From CAYMTR01 sp964393405 (GTDB taxonomy: Bacteria; Bacteroidota; Bacteroidia; Bacteroidales; Prolixibacteraceae): 64,000 nucleotides of DNA. Positions 1 to 7,226 of the stretch are shown one piece after another; the stretch's first letter is position 1; each line of letters opens with the position of its first letter. A program made the translations under genes and the position numbers. The stretch covers positions 1-64,000 of the forward strand of contig CAYMTR010000002.1 in NCBI GenBank assembly GCA_964393405.1, given 5' to 3'. The notes under the pieces are model-generated. The model worked only from the letters and a program-made list of their open reading frames with translations, was not told the DNA's origin and did not search any database.

Positions 1-675
1 GCAGTAACTTGAACTGCAGCTCCACTCGAATAGCTTGTTAGATTAGGATTTTTTACTGCTGTTCCTCCTAATGTTGATGAAACATTTAAAGTGTATGTGT
101 TAACAGGTATCAATGTGAAATTCGCAACAATGTTCTTATTAGAATTCATTGTAACTGATAAAGGATTTGTTGTACCTGTAGCATCTCCTGTCCAACCGGT
201 AAAAGTATATCCTGAAGTTGGTGTTGCAGTAACTTGAACTGTAGCTCCACTGGTATAACTTGCTAGACTAGGATTCTTTGCTGTTGTTCCACCTAATGTT
301 GATGTAACATTTAATGTATAAGTGATTACAGGTATCAATGTGAAATTCGCAACAATGTTCTTATTCGAATTCATTGTAACAGACAAAGGATTTGTTGTAC
401 CTGTAGCATCTCCTGTCCAACCGGAAAAAGTATATCCTGAAGTTGGTGTTGCAGTAACTTGAACTGTAGCTCCACTGGTATAACTTGCTAGACTAGGATT
501 CTTTGCTGTTGTTCCACCTAATGTTGATGTAACATTTAATGTATAAGTGTTTGGTGGAATTAAGGCAAAGTTTGCTGTAATTCTTTTATTCGAATTCATA
601 ACAACTGTTAATGAATTTGAAGAACCTGTAGCATCTTCGCTCCAGCCAGTAAAAGAATACCCTGCATTTGGAGTA
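1..675. repeat. 225-bp tandem repeats inside the surface protein gene
   Basis: Units start at 1, 226 and 451, each 225 bp (75 codons). About 98 bp from 226 and from 451 are identical, and 101-225 differs from 326-450 at only a few bases. A fourth, divergent unit follows towards 900. The array keeps the reading frame and probably continues past the left edge. Confidence 0.9.
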
Positions 676-1766
676 GCTGAGAGCTGAACCAATGTACCAT
701 AATTATATGTAGTCTGATTTGGAGCTTTTGAAACTGTCCCATTAACAGATGTTATAATTAATGTAAAAGAACCAATAGTAAAATTAGCAACTAATGTTCT
801 ATTTGCCGTTGCGGTAAAAGTATAGTTAGCATCAGTCGATACATTGTTGGCTCCTTCTGTCCAGTTGGTAAATGAATATCCAGCTACAGGAGCTGCTTTT
901 ACTGTCACCTGATCGTTTTCGTTGACCAAACCGCCACCGCTTGTCGATCCTCCAACAAGAGGGTTAGAAGACAAATTAATAGTGTATTGAGTTTTGGATG
1001 TTGAAAAGCTCCAATTATAATTGCTGGCCATTGCATTTCCGGCCACATCTTTTGCTTCAGTGGTAATAGTACCGGTATAAACAACATTGTCAACTAGAGG
1101 GATTGAAGGTGTAAAAGTAGCTGTATTCCCTGAATAAGTTACTTTTCCAGCAATCCGTACTGTACCCTGATTGATCAGGAAGCTAATGTCATTGATTGAT
1201 GAAGGATCCATTGCTGTATTGAATGTGGCTGTAATTATTTTATCGAGCGGCACATTCGAACTTGCGTTTGCTGGATCAGTTGAAACCACAAAAGGCACTG
1301 CGCCTGTAGAAAAACTCCAGACATAGTTTTTAATTGGAAAATTCCCATCCGGATCTTTCACTTTTTTTGTGACAGTACCGGTATACGTTTTATTGGCTTC
1401 CAGAGGTTTAACAGGAGTAAAAGTTGCAATTAAACCATTATAAGTTACTATTCCTGATACAGGAATAGTTCCTTGATATATAGTAAAAGTTTCACTATTT
1501 AAAGAAGAAGATACCATCGCTTCATTAAAAGTTGCAGTGATTATCTTGTTGGTAACAACATTTGTGGTTCCATCTGCAGGATTGGAAGATATAACTTCAG
1601 GACAAACCCCCTTGGTTTCACCCTCATACATATCCTTTTCGCATTGCCACATAATTGTGCTCAATAATAACAACATGATCCATGTTGAATTAAAGAACCA
1701 TGAATGCTTCTTTTGCTTAAGCATAGGAGTATTCATTTCATTTTTTTGTTTAAATCTTTTCCTCAT
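1..1766 (-). CDS. Secreted repeat protein, Ig-like plus InlB-B-type repeats (3' end beyond window)
   Basis: This frame is open from an ATG at 1766 to the left edge, so the C-terminus is missing. The N-terminus has a basic stretch and a hydrophobic segment (WIMLLLLSTIM) ending at a Cys (WQC), so it is exported, although the lipobox is poor; the ATGs at residues 11 and 15 are alternative starts. Two SbsA/Big_5-type Ig-like domains follow, each with the pattern NPADGTTNV...ITATFNEAM...YTGTVT...W-FST. After them come divergent InlB B-repeat (Flg_new_2) units of 75 residues with the signature GYTFSGWTGDATG...MNSNKNIVANF. The units nearest the left edge are almost identical in DNA. The family is cell-surface and probably structural or adhesive. 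I infer that the missing end carries a T9SS tail or more repeats. Confidence 0.85.
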   Translation of the reverse strand, partial: MRKRFKQKNEMNTPMLKQKKHSWFFNSTWIMLLLLSTIMWQCEKDMYEGETKGVCPEVISSNPADGTTNVVTNKIITATFNEAMVSSSLNSETFTIYQGTIPVSGIVTYNGLIATFTPVKPLEANKTYTGTVTKKVKDPDGNFPIKNYVWSFSTGAVPFVVSTDPANASSNVPLDKIITATFNTAMDPSSINDISFLINQGTVRIAGKVTYSGNTATFTPSIPLVDNVVYTGTITTEAKDVAGNAMASNYNWSFSTSKTQYTINLSSNPLVGGSTSGGGLVNENDQVTVKAAPVAGYSFTNWTEGANNVSTDANYTFTATANRTLVANFTIGSFTLIITSVNGTVSKAPNQTTYNYGTLVQLSATPNAGYSFTGWSEDATGSSNSLTVVMNSNKRITANFALIPPNTYTLNVTSTLGGTTAKNPSLASYTSGATVQVTATPTSGYTFSGWTGDATGTTNPLSVTMNSNKNIVANFTLIPVITYTLNVTSTLGGTTAKNPSLASYTSGATVQVTATPTSGYTFTGWTGDATGTTNPLSVTMNSNKNIVANFTLIPVNTYTLNVSSTLGGTAVKNPNLTSYSSGAAVQVT

Positions 1767-2065
1767 TGTAAATTTATTTAGAGTATATAATCTTGATAAT
1801 AAAATAAAAAGACATAATCAGCGAAGTTGAATATTATCAGCATGATAGTTGTTATACTCTTCCAAGTATGATTTGTATAAATCACAGTTATGAGGAAATA
1901 TGATAGATATTTCAATCAATGAAAAATAAGTAAGATTCTTAAATGGAAATGATTAATGATACAGAAGAATTTATAGATACCAGAGGAAATTTACTAAAGG
2001 TGGTAATTCTCAGGACTTAAATGTGAATAATAATTTATGATATAAGTAAAATAAAAGAATGTATA
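1767..2065. other. Intergenic region, no gene recognised
   Basis: About 300 AT-rich bases lie between two leftward genes. The only open stretch with a start codon is 25 codons on the plus strand (1943-2020); it matches no family I know. I see no clear terminator or promoter consensus. The leader of the repeat-protein gene must lie here. Confidence 0.5.
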
Positions 2066-2644
2066 TTATTGATCCAAATCTTCAATCTTTATTGAATCCA
2101 ACCCATTTGACTGAACTTTTAGATTTTGATCTCTGTGTTTAAACATACCACCCCTACCTAGTCTCGGTCTAATTGCATCCCCTGAATCAGTAAGCATAGT
2201 TTGGAATATTCCAACCATTTTCTTTTGTTGGTCTTTATCTAAAACACTTAGCAAATTGAAGTAATAATCAAAAGTTAATCTTTTAAGATCTTTATGTTTA
2301 TCTCCTAGTTTGTCTGACAACTTGTCGAGCTTCTTTCTATCAGGTTTTATTGAATTAAGCTCGGAAGCCATGTTGTTCCTAATTGAGTTCATTTCGCTTA
2401 TTGTTTGATTTGCAGAACGATTATATTTTCTCCTAAACTCTCGGAACATATCCTGTTGTTTTGAATCAAGGTTCAATTTATTATTAAAAATTTGGCCTAT
2501 TTGATTATTTTGGAATTCAATTGAAGAACTAGTTTTTACTTTATCTCTACTATAATGCAACTGATAAGAAATAACAATAGCTATGTTAGTCCCTAAAAGA
2601 AAAATTACCAGAACAATCAATATCGATTTAACATTTAATTTCAT
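2066..2644 (-). CDS. Spy/CpxP-like periplasmic metal/stress sensor protein
   Basis: This 192-residue protein has one N-terminal hydrophobic helix (residues 8-27, signal or anchor) and an otherwise helical, charged body. Two LTxxQ-like motifs (LDSKQQ near residue 60 and LDKDQQ near residue 135) are the signature of the Spy/CpxP/ZraP (heavy-metal resistance) superfamily, whose members are periplasmic chaperones or metal sensors. It lies 15 bp downstream of the anti-sigma factor gene in the same direction, so the two are probably co-transcribed. This pairing is common in Bacteroidota, where the protein is thought to act with the sigma/anti-sigma pair in envelope or metal stress. The ligand cannot be told from sequence. 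Confidence 0.75.
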   Translation of the reverse strand: MKLNVKSILIVLVIFLLGTNIAIVISYQLHYSRDKVKTSSSIEFQNNQIGQIFNNKLNLDSKQQDMFREFRRKYNRSANQTISEMNSIRNNMASELNSIKPDRKKLDKLSDKLGDKHKDLKRLTFDYYFNLLSVLDKDQQKKMVGIFQTMLTDSGDAIRPRLGRGGMFKHRDQNLKVQSNGLDSIKIEDLDQ

Positions 2645-2659
2645 AACAATAGAATTTAA

Positions 2660-3079
2660 CTATTCATTAAGTAGCAAATTTTCTGTTAGCTCAAGTTCTG
2701 AATCGTTGAAAAGAGTTTCGACCGAATATTCTGTAGGAACTATATTTTCAGATTGTTGAGTTGTAATATTGCCAAGTATTGCACCAATAAACAAACCTAA
2801 TGTAAGAACAGAAGCTGCAGCAAAAGGAATCATAAATCTTTGTGGTAAAACAATTGATTTTTTCTTGTCCATACGTGCTGTTATCCGGGTATATAAAAAT
2901 GGAGTTACTTCAATTGACCTTTCATTTTCTATTATTTGAAGTGAGTTTTGAATAAAAATTAATTTTGCTTTACAATCGGGACAATAAATTAAATGATTTG
3001 AAATTTCATTTTTCATATTGTCCGAAAGACTATCTTCAAGATAAAAAAATAGTTTCCGTTCGATCTGGTTACACTTCAT
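2660..3079 (-). CDS. Anti-sigma factor with zf-HC2-type zinc finger
   Basis: This is a 139-residue single-pass membrane protein. The N-terminal 40 residues carry the zinc-binding anti-sigma (ZAS) pattern, seen as NHLIYCPDC (H-x4-C-x2-C) after an upstream Cys at residue 3. A transmembrane helix follows at about residues 82-103 (FMIPFAAASVLTLGLFIGAIL), and a short periplasmic tail. It is read divergently from the ECF sigma gene that it presumably binds, rather than lying downstream of it as in most such pairs. The Spy/CpxP-like gene follows in the same unit. Function as sigma-factor inhibitor is inferred from domain and context. Confidence 0.8.
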   Translation of the reverse strand: MKCNQIERKLFFYLEDSLSDNMKNEISNHLIYCPDCKAKLIFIQNSLQIIENERSIEVTPFLYTRITARMDKKKSIVLPQRFMIPFAAASVLTLGLFIGAILGNITTQQSENIVPTEYSVETLFNDSELELTENLLLNE

Positions 3080-3212
3080 TTTATATAAATTTTAATAATA
3101 TGACACTAGCGTTATTAAAAACTTGCGTTATTTTAATAAAATTTTAGGGTAACTCTGTAATAAAACGGATAGATAAGCAGAACAGAAAATCTGTCTAAAA
3201 AAGGTTTCGGAG

Positions 3213-3779
3213 ATGACTGAAGACAATTGGAAGCAAAAAATACTGGCAAATAAAGAAAACGCTTTTTCCGAACTTGTCACAGAATTTCAAAAGAAGGTTT
3301 TTAAGACCTGCCATGGTATTGTACACAATGCTTACGATGCTGATGATATTACCCAAGAAGTTTTCATTGAAGCTTTCAATTCCATAGAAAAGTTCAGGGG
3401 AGATTCAAAAATTTCGACCTGGTTATACCGTATTTCTATAAACAAGTCTCTAAACTTTCTAAGAGACAATAAATGGAGTAAATACTTTCAATCAACAAGT
3501 ATAAGAAGCACCCCTGATATTCCTGATGAAGAACACAACTTTGACCAACCTTTTGAAATACTACAGAAGAAACAGCGGAAAAAGATAATGGATTCAGCAA
3601 TTGATTCGTTGCCCAAAAACCAGAAAATAGCGTTTACTCTAAATAAATTTGATGAGCTTTCCTATAAAGAAATATCAGAGATAATGGATATCAGTGTTCC
3701 TTCAGTTGAATCCCTGTTATTCAGAGCAAAACAAAACCTTCAAAAGAAATTGATCCACTGCTATAAGAAGTCGTGTTAA
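3213..3779 (+). CDS. RNA polymerase sigma factor, ECF (sigma-70) family
   Basis: This 188-residue ECF sigma factor contains region 2 (around DADDITQEVFIEAF...FRGDSKISTWLYRI, residues 45-85), which binds core polymerase and the -10 element. Region 4 follows as a helix-turn-helix (LSYKEISEIMDISVPSVESLLFRAK, residues 145-170). The start is preceded by GGAG with suitable spacing (3207-3210). The 133-bp gap to the divergent anti-sigma gene holds both promoters. The gene probably drives a small envelope or metal-stress regulon, including its divergent neighbours and perhaps the DUF2202 gene downstream; that regulon is inference. Confidence 0.9.
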   Translation: MTEDNWKQKILANKENAFSELVTEFQKKVFKTCHGIVHNAYDADDITQEVFIEAFNSIEKFRGDSKISTWLYRISINKSLNFLRDNKWSKYFQSTSIRSTPDIPDEEHNFDQPFEILQKKQRKKIMDSAIDSLPKNQKIAFTLNKFDELSYKEISEIMDISVPSVESLLFRAKQNLQKKLIHCYKKSC

Positions 3780-3852
3780 AAAAAATAATATATAACCGCA
3801 AGTTTTTGAGATTGGTTTGTGTCATAAAGGCAAACAAATAAAATTAAGAAAA

Positions 3853-4689
3853 ATGAAAACAACACAAATCGTATTAGGATTAGGAATAGCAATGTTAACA
3901 TTTGCATCATGTCAGGAAGAAGTTGCAGGAACAATTGTAACAGATCAATTAAAAAGTGTGGCAACTGAAAACATCAGTCCTACACATGTTTTTATCACCT
4001 CGTCTGAAGATCTAACACAATCAGATAAAGATGGACTACTATTAATGAGGGAAGAAGAAAAAATGGCACGAGATGTATACGATTATTTCTTCGACGCATA
4101 TGGATTACAAGTATTTGACCGCATTTCAAATAGTGAAAACAGGCACATGACAAGTGTTTTGACACTAATAGAGTACTTTGGGTTAAGCGATCCTTCGCAA
4201 GAACAAGCAGGAGTATATACTAATCCTGAGATTCAAGATTTGTACAACAAATTAATAGAAGCCGGAAATTCAGTTGAGAATGCATTAACTACAGGAGCAT
4301 ATATTGAGGAGTACGACATTGCTGACCTTGAAGAATTGCTAAAAGCAACTACAAATGAAGACATAACAATGGTATACACAAACCTTTTAAAAGGATCATG
4401 GAATCATTTGAAAGCCTTTACAAATATTTTGTTGAATTATGGCATTACCTATGAGCCAAAAGTTTTGAGTTCAGAAGAATACGCAATGATTTTAGCAGAA
4501 TCAGGGAATAATGGAAAAGGCAATAGAGGGAACAGACAAGGGACAAACAACAATGATGCTGATGGAGACGGGCTATGTGATGTTACCGGTGAGCCGATAA
4601 ATCAAGGTCAGCGAATTAATTCACAATCAGGTAAAAATGGAGGGAAAGGCAATCGTGCAGGAAATGGAAATGGAAACGGGAAAAATTGA
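3853..4689 (+). CDS. DUF2202 lipoprotein with Gly/Asn-rich tail
   Basis: The ATG at 3853 gives a 278-residue lipoprotein (MKTTQIVLGL...LTFASC lipobox). An upstream in-frame codon at 3817 would put 12 charged residues before the signal and is less likely. The core (about residues 50-210) is a DUF2202 domain, helical and ferritin-like, with the conserved LLLMREEEKMARDVY and SENRHMTSV motifs whose Glu/His residues could bind metal. A DADGDGLCD segment resembles a calcium-binding thrombospondin-3 loop. The tail is a low-complexity GKGNRAGNGNG stretch. It lies 73 bp behind the ECF sigma gene and ends at a strong terminator. DUF2202 proteins have no settled function; a metal-linked envelope role is inference from context. 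Confidence 0.8.
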   Translation: MKTTQIVLGLGIAMLTFASCQEEVAGTIVTDQLKSVATENISPTHVFITSSEDLTQSDKDGLLLMREEEKMARDVYDYFFDAYGLQVFDRISNSENRHMTSVLTLIEYFGLSDPSQEQAGVYTNPEIQDLYNKLIEAGNSVENALTTGAYIEEYDIADLEELLKATTNEDITMVYTNLLKGSWNHLKAFTNILLNYGITYEPKVLSSEEYAMILAESGNNGKGNRGNRQGTNNNDADGDGLCDVTGEPINQGQRINSQSGKNGGKGNRAGNGNGNGKN

Positions 4690-4706
4690 AAATAACCAAA
4701 TTAAAT

Positions 4707-4749
4707 AATATAACAAAGGCTGTCTTTTTTAGACAGCCTTTGTTATTAT
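4707..4749. terminator. Bidirectional Rho-independent terminator
   Basis: A perfect 18-bp inverted repeat (4707-4724 with 4732-4749) around a 7-nt T-rich loop lies between the convergent DUF2202 and peroxiredoxin genes, 17 bp from each stop codon. The core AAAGGCTGTC/GACAGCCTTT is GC-richer than its surroundings. Confidence 0.85.
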
Positions 4750-4765
4750 CATTAAACAATGAGAA

Positions 4766-5473
4766 CTATTTTTTCTTTATTTCAGCCATTACTTTGCTTT
4801 CTGATAATTCTTTAGTGCAAAAGAACCAATCATAGCATTTCATCTGATCTTTGCTTTCCATTCGTTCCTTTGCTACGCCGCAAGAACCAGCGGTAGGAAC
4901 AATAACTTCGTCACCCGGTCTCCAGTCGGCAGGAGTAGCAATACTGAAAGCGTCAGCAGTCTGTAATGCAATAACTACCCTCAGTAGTTCATCGAAATTA
5001 CGACCTAAACTCAGCGGATAATAAATAATGGTTCTGATTAAACCCTTTGGATCGATAACAAAAACTGCGCGAACAGCCTTTGTATTACTTTCACCTGGTT
5101 GGATCATGCCATATTTCTTAGCTACTTCCATTGTGATATCTTCGATAAGAGGGAAATTGACCTCAACATTCTTCATCCCTTTGTATTCAATCTTTTCTTT
5201 AATAGTACGAAGCCAAGCTATGTGGCTGTAAAGACCGTCGACAGATAAGCCGACAAGTTTACAATTGAATTCCGCAAATTGACCTTCCATACTTGCGAAG
5301 GTCATGAATTCCGATGTACACACAGGAGTAAAATCAGCAGGGTGACTAAAAAGAATGACCCAACTTCCTTTATAATCGTCAGGAAAATTAATAGATCCCT
5401 GAGTTGTGACTGCCTTAAAAGAAGGCGCAGCTTCACCAATACGTGGCATTGAAAAAACTTCTTGATTTTCCAT
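4766..5473 (-). CDS. Peroxiredoxin, Prx6/AhpC-TSA type
   Basis: This 235-residue thiol peroxidase reduces H2O2 and organic hydroperoxides. The peroxidatic Cys is C52 in HPADFTPVCTSE, and the C-terminal extension carries CGVAKER and KCYDWFFC, the extra cysteines seen in archaeal/bacterial Prx6-like enzymes where one acts as resolving Cys. The ATG at 5473 is chosen because the protein then begins at a typical Prx N-terminus and lies downstream of a matching promoter; the frame stays open to 5662 but that would pass through the promoter. The gene is divergent from the DUF134 regulator and its redox operon, which suggests linked control under oxidative stress. Confidence 0.93.
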   Translation of the reverse strand: MENQEVFSMPRIGEAAPSFKAVTTQGSINFPDDYKGSWVILFSHPADFTPVCTSEFMTFASMEGQFAEFNCKLVGLSVDGLYSHIAWLRTIKEKIEYKGMKNVEVNFPLIEDITMEVAKKYGMIQPGESNTKAVRAVFVIDPKGLIRTIIYYPLSLGRNFDELLRVVIALQTADAFSIATPADWRPGDEVIVPTAGSCGVAKERMESKDQMKCYDWFFCTKELSESKVMAEIKKK

Positions 5474-5520
5474 TTTATTTAATTTATTGATTAATAATTG
5501 TTGTTTTCTTTTATTAACAT

Positions 5521-5536
5521 CAAACTGACAAGTTTG
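5521..5536. promoter_or_regulatory. Short inverted repeat, possible operator in the peroxiredoxin leader
   Basis: CAAACT (5521-5526) and AGTTTG (5531-5536) form a 6-bp inverted repeat with a 4-nt spacer. It would lie in the transcribed leader of the peroxiredoxin gene, just past the predicted start of transcription. A short repeat like this could be chance. Confidence 0.3.
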
Positions 5537-5548
5537 TTTGCTTTTCAA

Positions 5549-5580
5549 TAAAGATATAAAAATATTTTGTATTGACCAAA
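5549..5580 (-). promoter_or_regulatory. Bacteroidota promoter for the peroxiredoxin gene
   Basis: On the minus strand TTTG (5580-5577), a 20-nt spacer and TATCTTTA (5556-5549) match the Bacteroidota consensus TTG-N19/20-TAnnTTTG at all but the last base. Transcription would start near 5542, about 70 nt upstream of the start codon. Confidence 0.55.
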
Positions 5581-5595
5581 TGTTCATTATCTTTG
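5567..5595 (+). promoter_or_regulatory. Bacteroidota promoter for the DUF134/NifX/MinD operon
   Basis: TTG (5567-5569), an 18-nt spacer and TATCTTTG (5588-5595, full match to TAnnTTTG) precede the DUF134 gene by 22 bp. The expected start of transcription is near 5602. The -7 box lies exactly between the two arms of the inverted repeat described separately. Confidence 0.6.
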
Positions 5596-5605
5596 TTATG
5601 AACAT
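5580..5605. promoter_or_regulatory. Inverted repeat bracketing the -7 box: candidate operator
   Basis: ATGTTCAT (5580-5587) and ATGAACAT (5598-5605) are perfect 8-bp inverted arms with a 10-nt spacer that contains the TATCTTTG -7 element. A protein bound here would block the operon promoter, and the left arm also touches the -33 region of the divergent peroxiredoxin promoter. DUF134 proteins have an HTH and are the obvious candidate ligand (autoregulation, inference). Confidence 0.5.
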
Positions 5606-5617
5606 ATACTCATTACA

Positions 5618-6193
5618 ATGGCACGACCAAAAAGAATAAGAAAAATGACAAATCCCCCACATTTTAAGGGATACAAGCCAATTGGTCTTCAGGATGAAAA
5701 TAATCCAATAATTTTAGATTACGAAGAATACGAAGCTATTAGGCTAAGCGACTTTGAATTATTAGGTCATTTAGAAGCTGCAATAATAATGGAAGTATCC
5801 AGACCAACATACACGCGCATATATGAAAGTGCAAGGCGGAAAGTTGCGCAAGCCTTTATTCTAGGAAAATCGATTGTATTTGAAGGAGGGAAAGTATATT
5901 TTGACAGTGAATGGTATTCATGTAAAAGTTGCGGATGCTGGTTTAATCATCCTTCAATGGAATTGGAAGTAACAAATTGCGGGCTCTGTGGTTCAACTAA
6001 AATAGAACAATACAAAATTGAAGATATATCTGAAGATGGAAAAGACATATGTATATGCCCGAAATGTGGTGAAGAAAAAGAGCATATATTGGGAATTCCA
6101 TGTAGAAGTGAGATATGTCCAAAATGTAGTAGTCACATGATAAAAAGAGGGGGACCTCATCAAAATAGAAATAGAAACAATCAATGTAAATAA
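5618..6193 (+). CDS. DUF134 HTH regulator with C-terminal zinc ribbons
   Basis: This is a 191-residue protein. Residues 1-90 are the DUF134 domain: it starts MARPKRIRKM, contains LDYEEYEAIRLSDFELL, and has an HTH resembling sigma region 4 at AAIIMEVSRPTYTRIYESARRK. The C-terminal half has three CxxC pairs (CKSCGCW, CGLCG, CPKCG) and a further CPKCSSH, most simply read as zinc ribbons or redox-sensing Cys sites; many DUF134 proteins are shorter, so this tail is notable. The family nearly always sits beside NifX-like Mo-binding genes and MinD-ferredoxin ATPases in anaerobes, as here. It is first in the operon with a candidate operator at its promoter. It is probably the local transcriptional regulator; the inducing signal is unknown. 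Confidence 0.85.
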   Translation: MARPKRIRKMTNPPHFKGYKPIGLQDENNPIILDYEEYEAIRLSDFELLGHLEAAIIMEVSRPTYTRIYESARRKVAQAFILGKSIVFEGGKVYFDSEWYSCKSCGCWFNHPSMELEVTNCGLCGSTKIEQYKIEDISEDGKDICICPKCGEEKEHILGIPCRSEICPKCSSHMIKRGGPHQNRNRNNQCK

Positions 6194-6194
6194 T

Positions 6195-6518
6195 ATGAAA
6201 ATAGCAATCACATCAACAGGAAATAGTCCTGAATCAACACTCGACAGCAGGTTTGGCCGCTGTTCATATTTTGTTATTTATGATACTGAGACCGGGGCGA
6301 CTGAGTTTATTCCAAATCCAAATAAAGATAGCGTTGAAGGAGCCGGACCGGCTTCAGTTCAAGTTGTAGCTTCTAAAGATGTAAAAAAAGTTGTGTCAGG
6401 TGAATTTGGAGCAAAGGTTAAAGCAATTTTTGATAGTTTGCAGATTCAGATAATAGTAATTGATGACACTGAGAAGAAAATCAGTGACATTATAAACATA
6501 ATAAACAATCGTAGTTGA
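6195..6518 (+). CDS. NifX/NifB-like FeMo-co-binding domain protein (ORP-like)
   Basis: This 107-residue single-domain protein belongs to the dinitrogenase iron-molybdenum cofactor family (Nitro_FeMo-Co). The family pattern is visible: MKIAITSTG start, LDSRFGRCSYFVIYD, a loop at NPNKDSVEGAGPASVQ, and VVSGEFGAKVKAIFDS. The closest well-studied relative is the orange protein (ORP) of Desulfovibrio, which binds a Mo-Cu-S cluster; no nitrogenase gene is near, so nitrogen fixation is not implied. It begins 2 bp after the DUF134 stop, so the two are translationally close. Binding of a metal-sulfur cluster is inferred from family. Confidence 0.85.
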   Translation: MKIAITSTGNSPESTLDSRFGRCSYFVIYDTETGATEFIPNPNKDSVEGAGPASVQVVASKDVKKVVSGEFGAKVKAIFDSLQIQIIVIDDTEKKISDIINIINNRS

Positions 6519-6562
6519 TTGATATATATCAAATAATTTCAATTTTTAAAGAGGAAACAATT

Positions 6563-6808
6563 ATGCCAGGATTAAACAGAAAAGGGCCTAGTGGCGAAGG
6601 TGCCATGTCAGGCCGCAAAATGGGTCGATGTAACCCCGATAACAAAGGTAAAACAGAGGACGAGATATTAACAACCCGAAAATCTATTTTACAATCAGCA
6701 GAAGGAAATGATAGAGGATTAGGTCGAGGTTCAGGTCGAGGATTAGGTCAAGGTTCAGGCCAAGGTCTAAGATTAGGGAAAGGTATGCGTCGCAGAGGTA
6801 ACGCATAA
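6563..6808 (+). CDS. DUF5320-like Gly/Arg-rich small protein
   Basis: The ATG at 6563 (GAGG at 6551-6554) gives 81 residues beginning MPGLNRKGPSGEGAMSGRKMG. That is the hallmark N-terminus of the DUF5320 family (MPGxDxxGPxGxGPxTGxxxG). The C-terminal third is a degenerate repeat of RGLGRGSG / QGLGQGSG type. DUF5320 proteins are routinely found with NifX-like and MinD-ferredoxin genes, but their role is unknown; cluster delivery or scaffolding is only a guess. The frame extends upstream to 6515 without a family-like N-terminus, so that start is rejected. Confidence 0.75.
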   Translation: MPGLNRKGPSGEGAMSGRKMGRCNPDNKGKTEDEILTTRKSILQSAEGNDRGLGRGSGRGLGQGSGQGLRLGKGMRRRGNA

Positions 6809-6817
6809 ATTTGACTG

Positions 6818-6846
6818 AAAGGCTGTTCTGAATCTGGGCAGCCTTT
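6818..6846 (+). terminator. Weak hairpin inside the operon, possible attenuator
   Basis: AAAGGCTG (6818-6825) pairs with CAGCCTTT (6839-6846) around a 13-nt loop, followed only by TTAAT. It lies between the DUF5320-like and second NifX-like genes. It could give partial termination or mRNA processing between the two parts of the operon. Confidence 0.45.
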
Positions 6847-6882
6847 TAATATTTGAAATCAATTAATAAAAATAAAATACGT

Positions 6883-7218
6883 ATGAAGAAAGTAGCTATA
6901 CCTTTAGTAGGAGGTCGTTTGTGTTCTCATTTTGGACATTGCGAGCAATTTGCAATTGTTGAAGTCGAAAACAATTTAATAGTAGGTGAAAAATTAATAA
7001 CCCCACCTCCACATGAACCGGGCCTATTACCGGGATGGCTTGCCGAATTAGGAGTAACTGATGTAATTTCAGGGGGCATGGGACAAAGAGCAATTAATCT
7101 ATTCACTGAAAACAAAATTAATGTCAATGTAGGTGCTCAGCCCAAAAGTCCAAAAGAAATAGTGAATGACTGGATCAATAATTCCCTAGAAACAGGAAAT
7201 AATTTATGTGACCATTAA
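6883..7218 (+). CDS. Second NifX/NifB-like cofactor-binding protein
   Basis: This is a 111-residue Nitro_FeMo-Co family protein, starting MKKVAIPLVGGRLCSHFGHCEQFAIVEVE. The Cys/His-rich N-terminus (LCSHFGHCEQF) is typical of the subgroup paired with MinD-ferredoxin ATPases. A run of PPPHEPG and the conserved VISGGMGQRAINLF follow. The start at 6883 is chosen because it fits the family; the frame opens ten codons earlier with a charged, non-conserved stretch. It is followed by the first MinD-type ATPase gene after 8 bp. It is probably a carrier or acceptor of a metal-sulfur cluster. Confidence 0.85.
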   Translation: MKKVAIPLVGGRLCSHFGHCEQFAIVEVENNLIVGEKLITPPPHEPGLLPGWLAELGVTDVISGGMGQRAINLFTENKINVNVGAQPKSPKEIVNDWINNSLETGNNLCDH

Positions 7219-7226
7219 AATTGAAA

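Noticed and set aside
1537..1830. 97-codon plus-strand ORF over the start of the surface-protein gene
   Set aside because: It lies antisense to the signal peptide and first Ig-like domain of a well-supported gene and has no family resemblance.
1943..2020. 25-codon plus-strand ORF in the 1767-2065 gap
   Set aside because: Too short, no family resemblance, no terminator or operon context.
6195..7218. Nitrogen-fixation locus
   Set aside because: The NifX-like domains belong to the ORP-type module; no nifHDK, nifB or nifEN gene is present.
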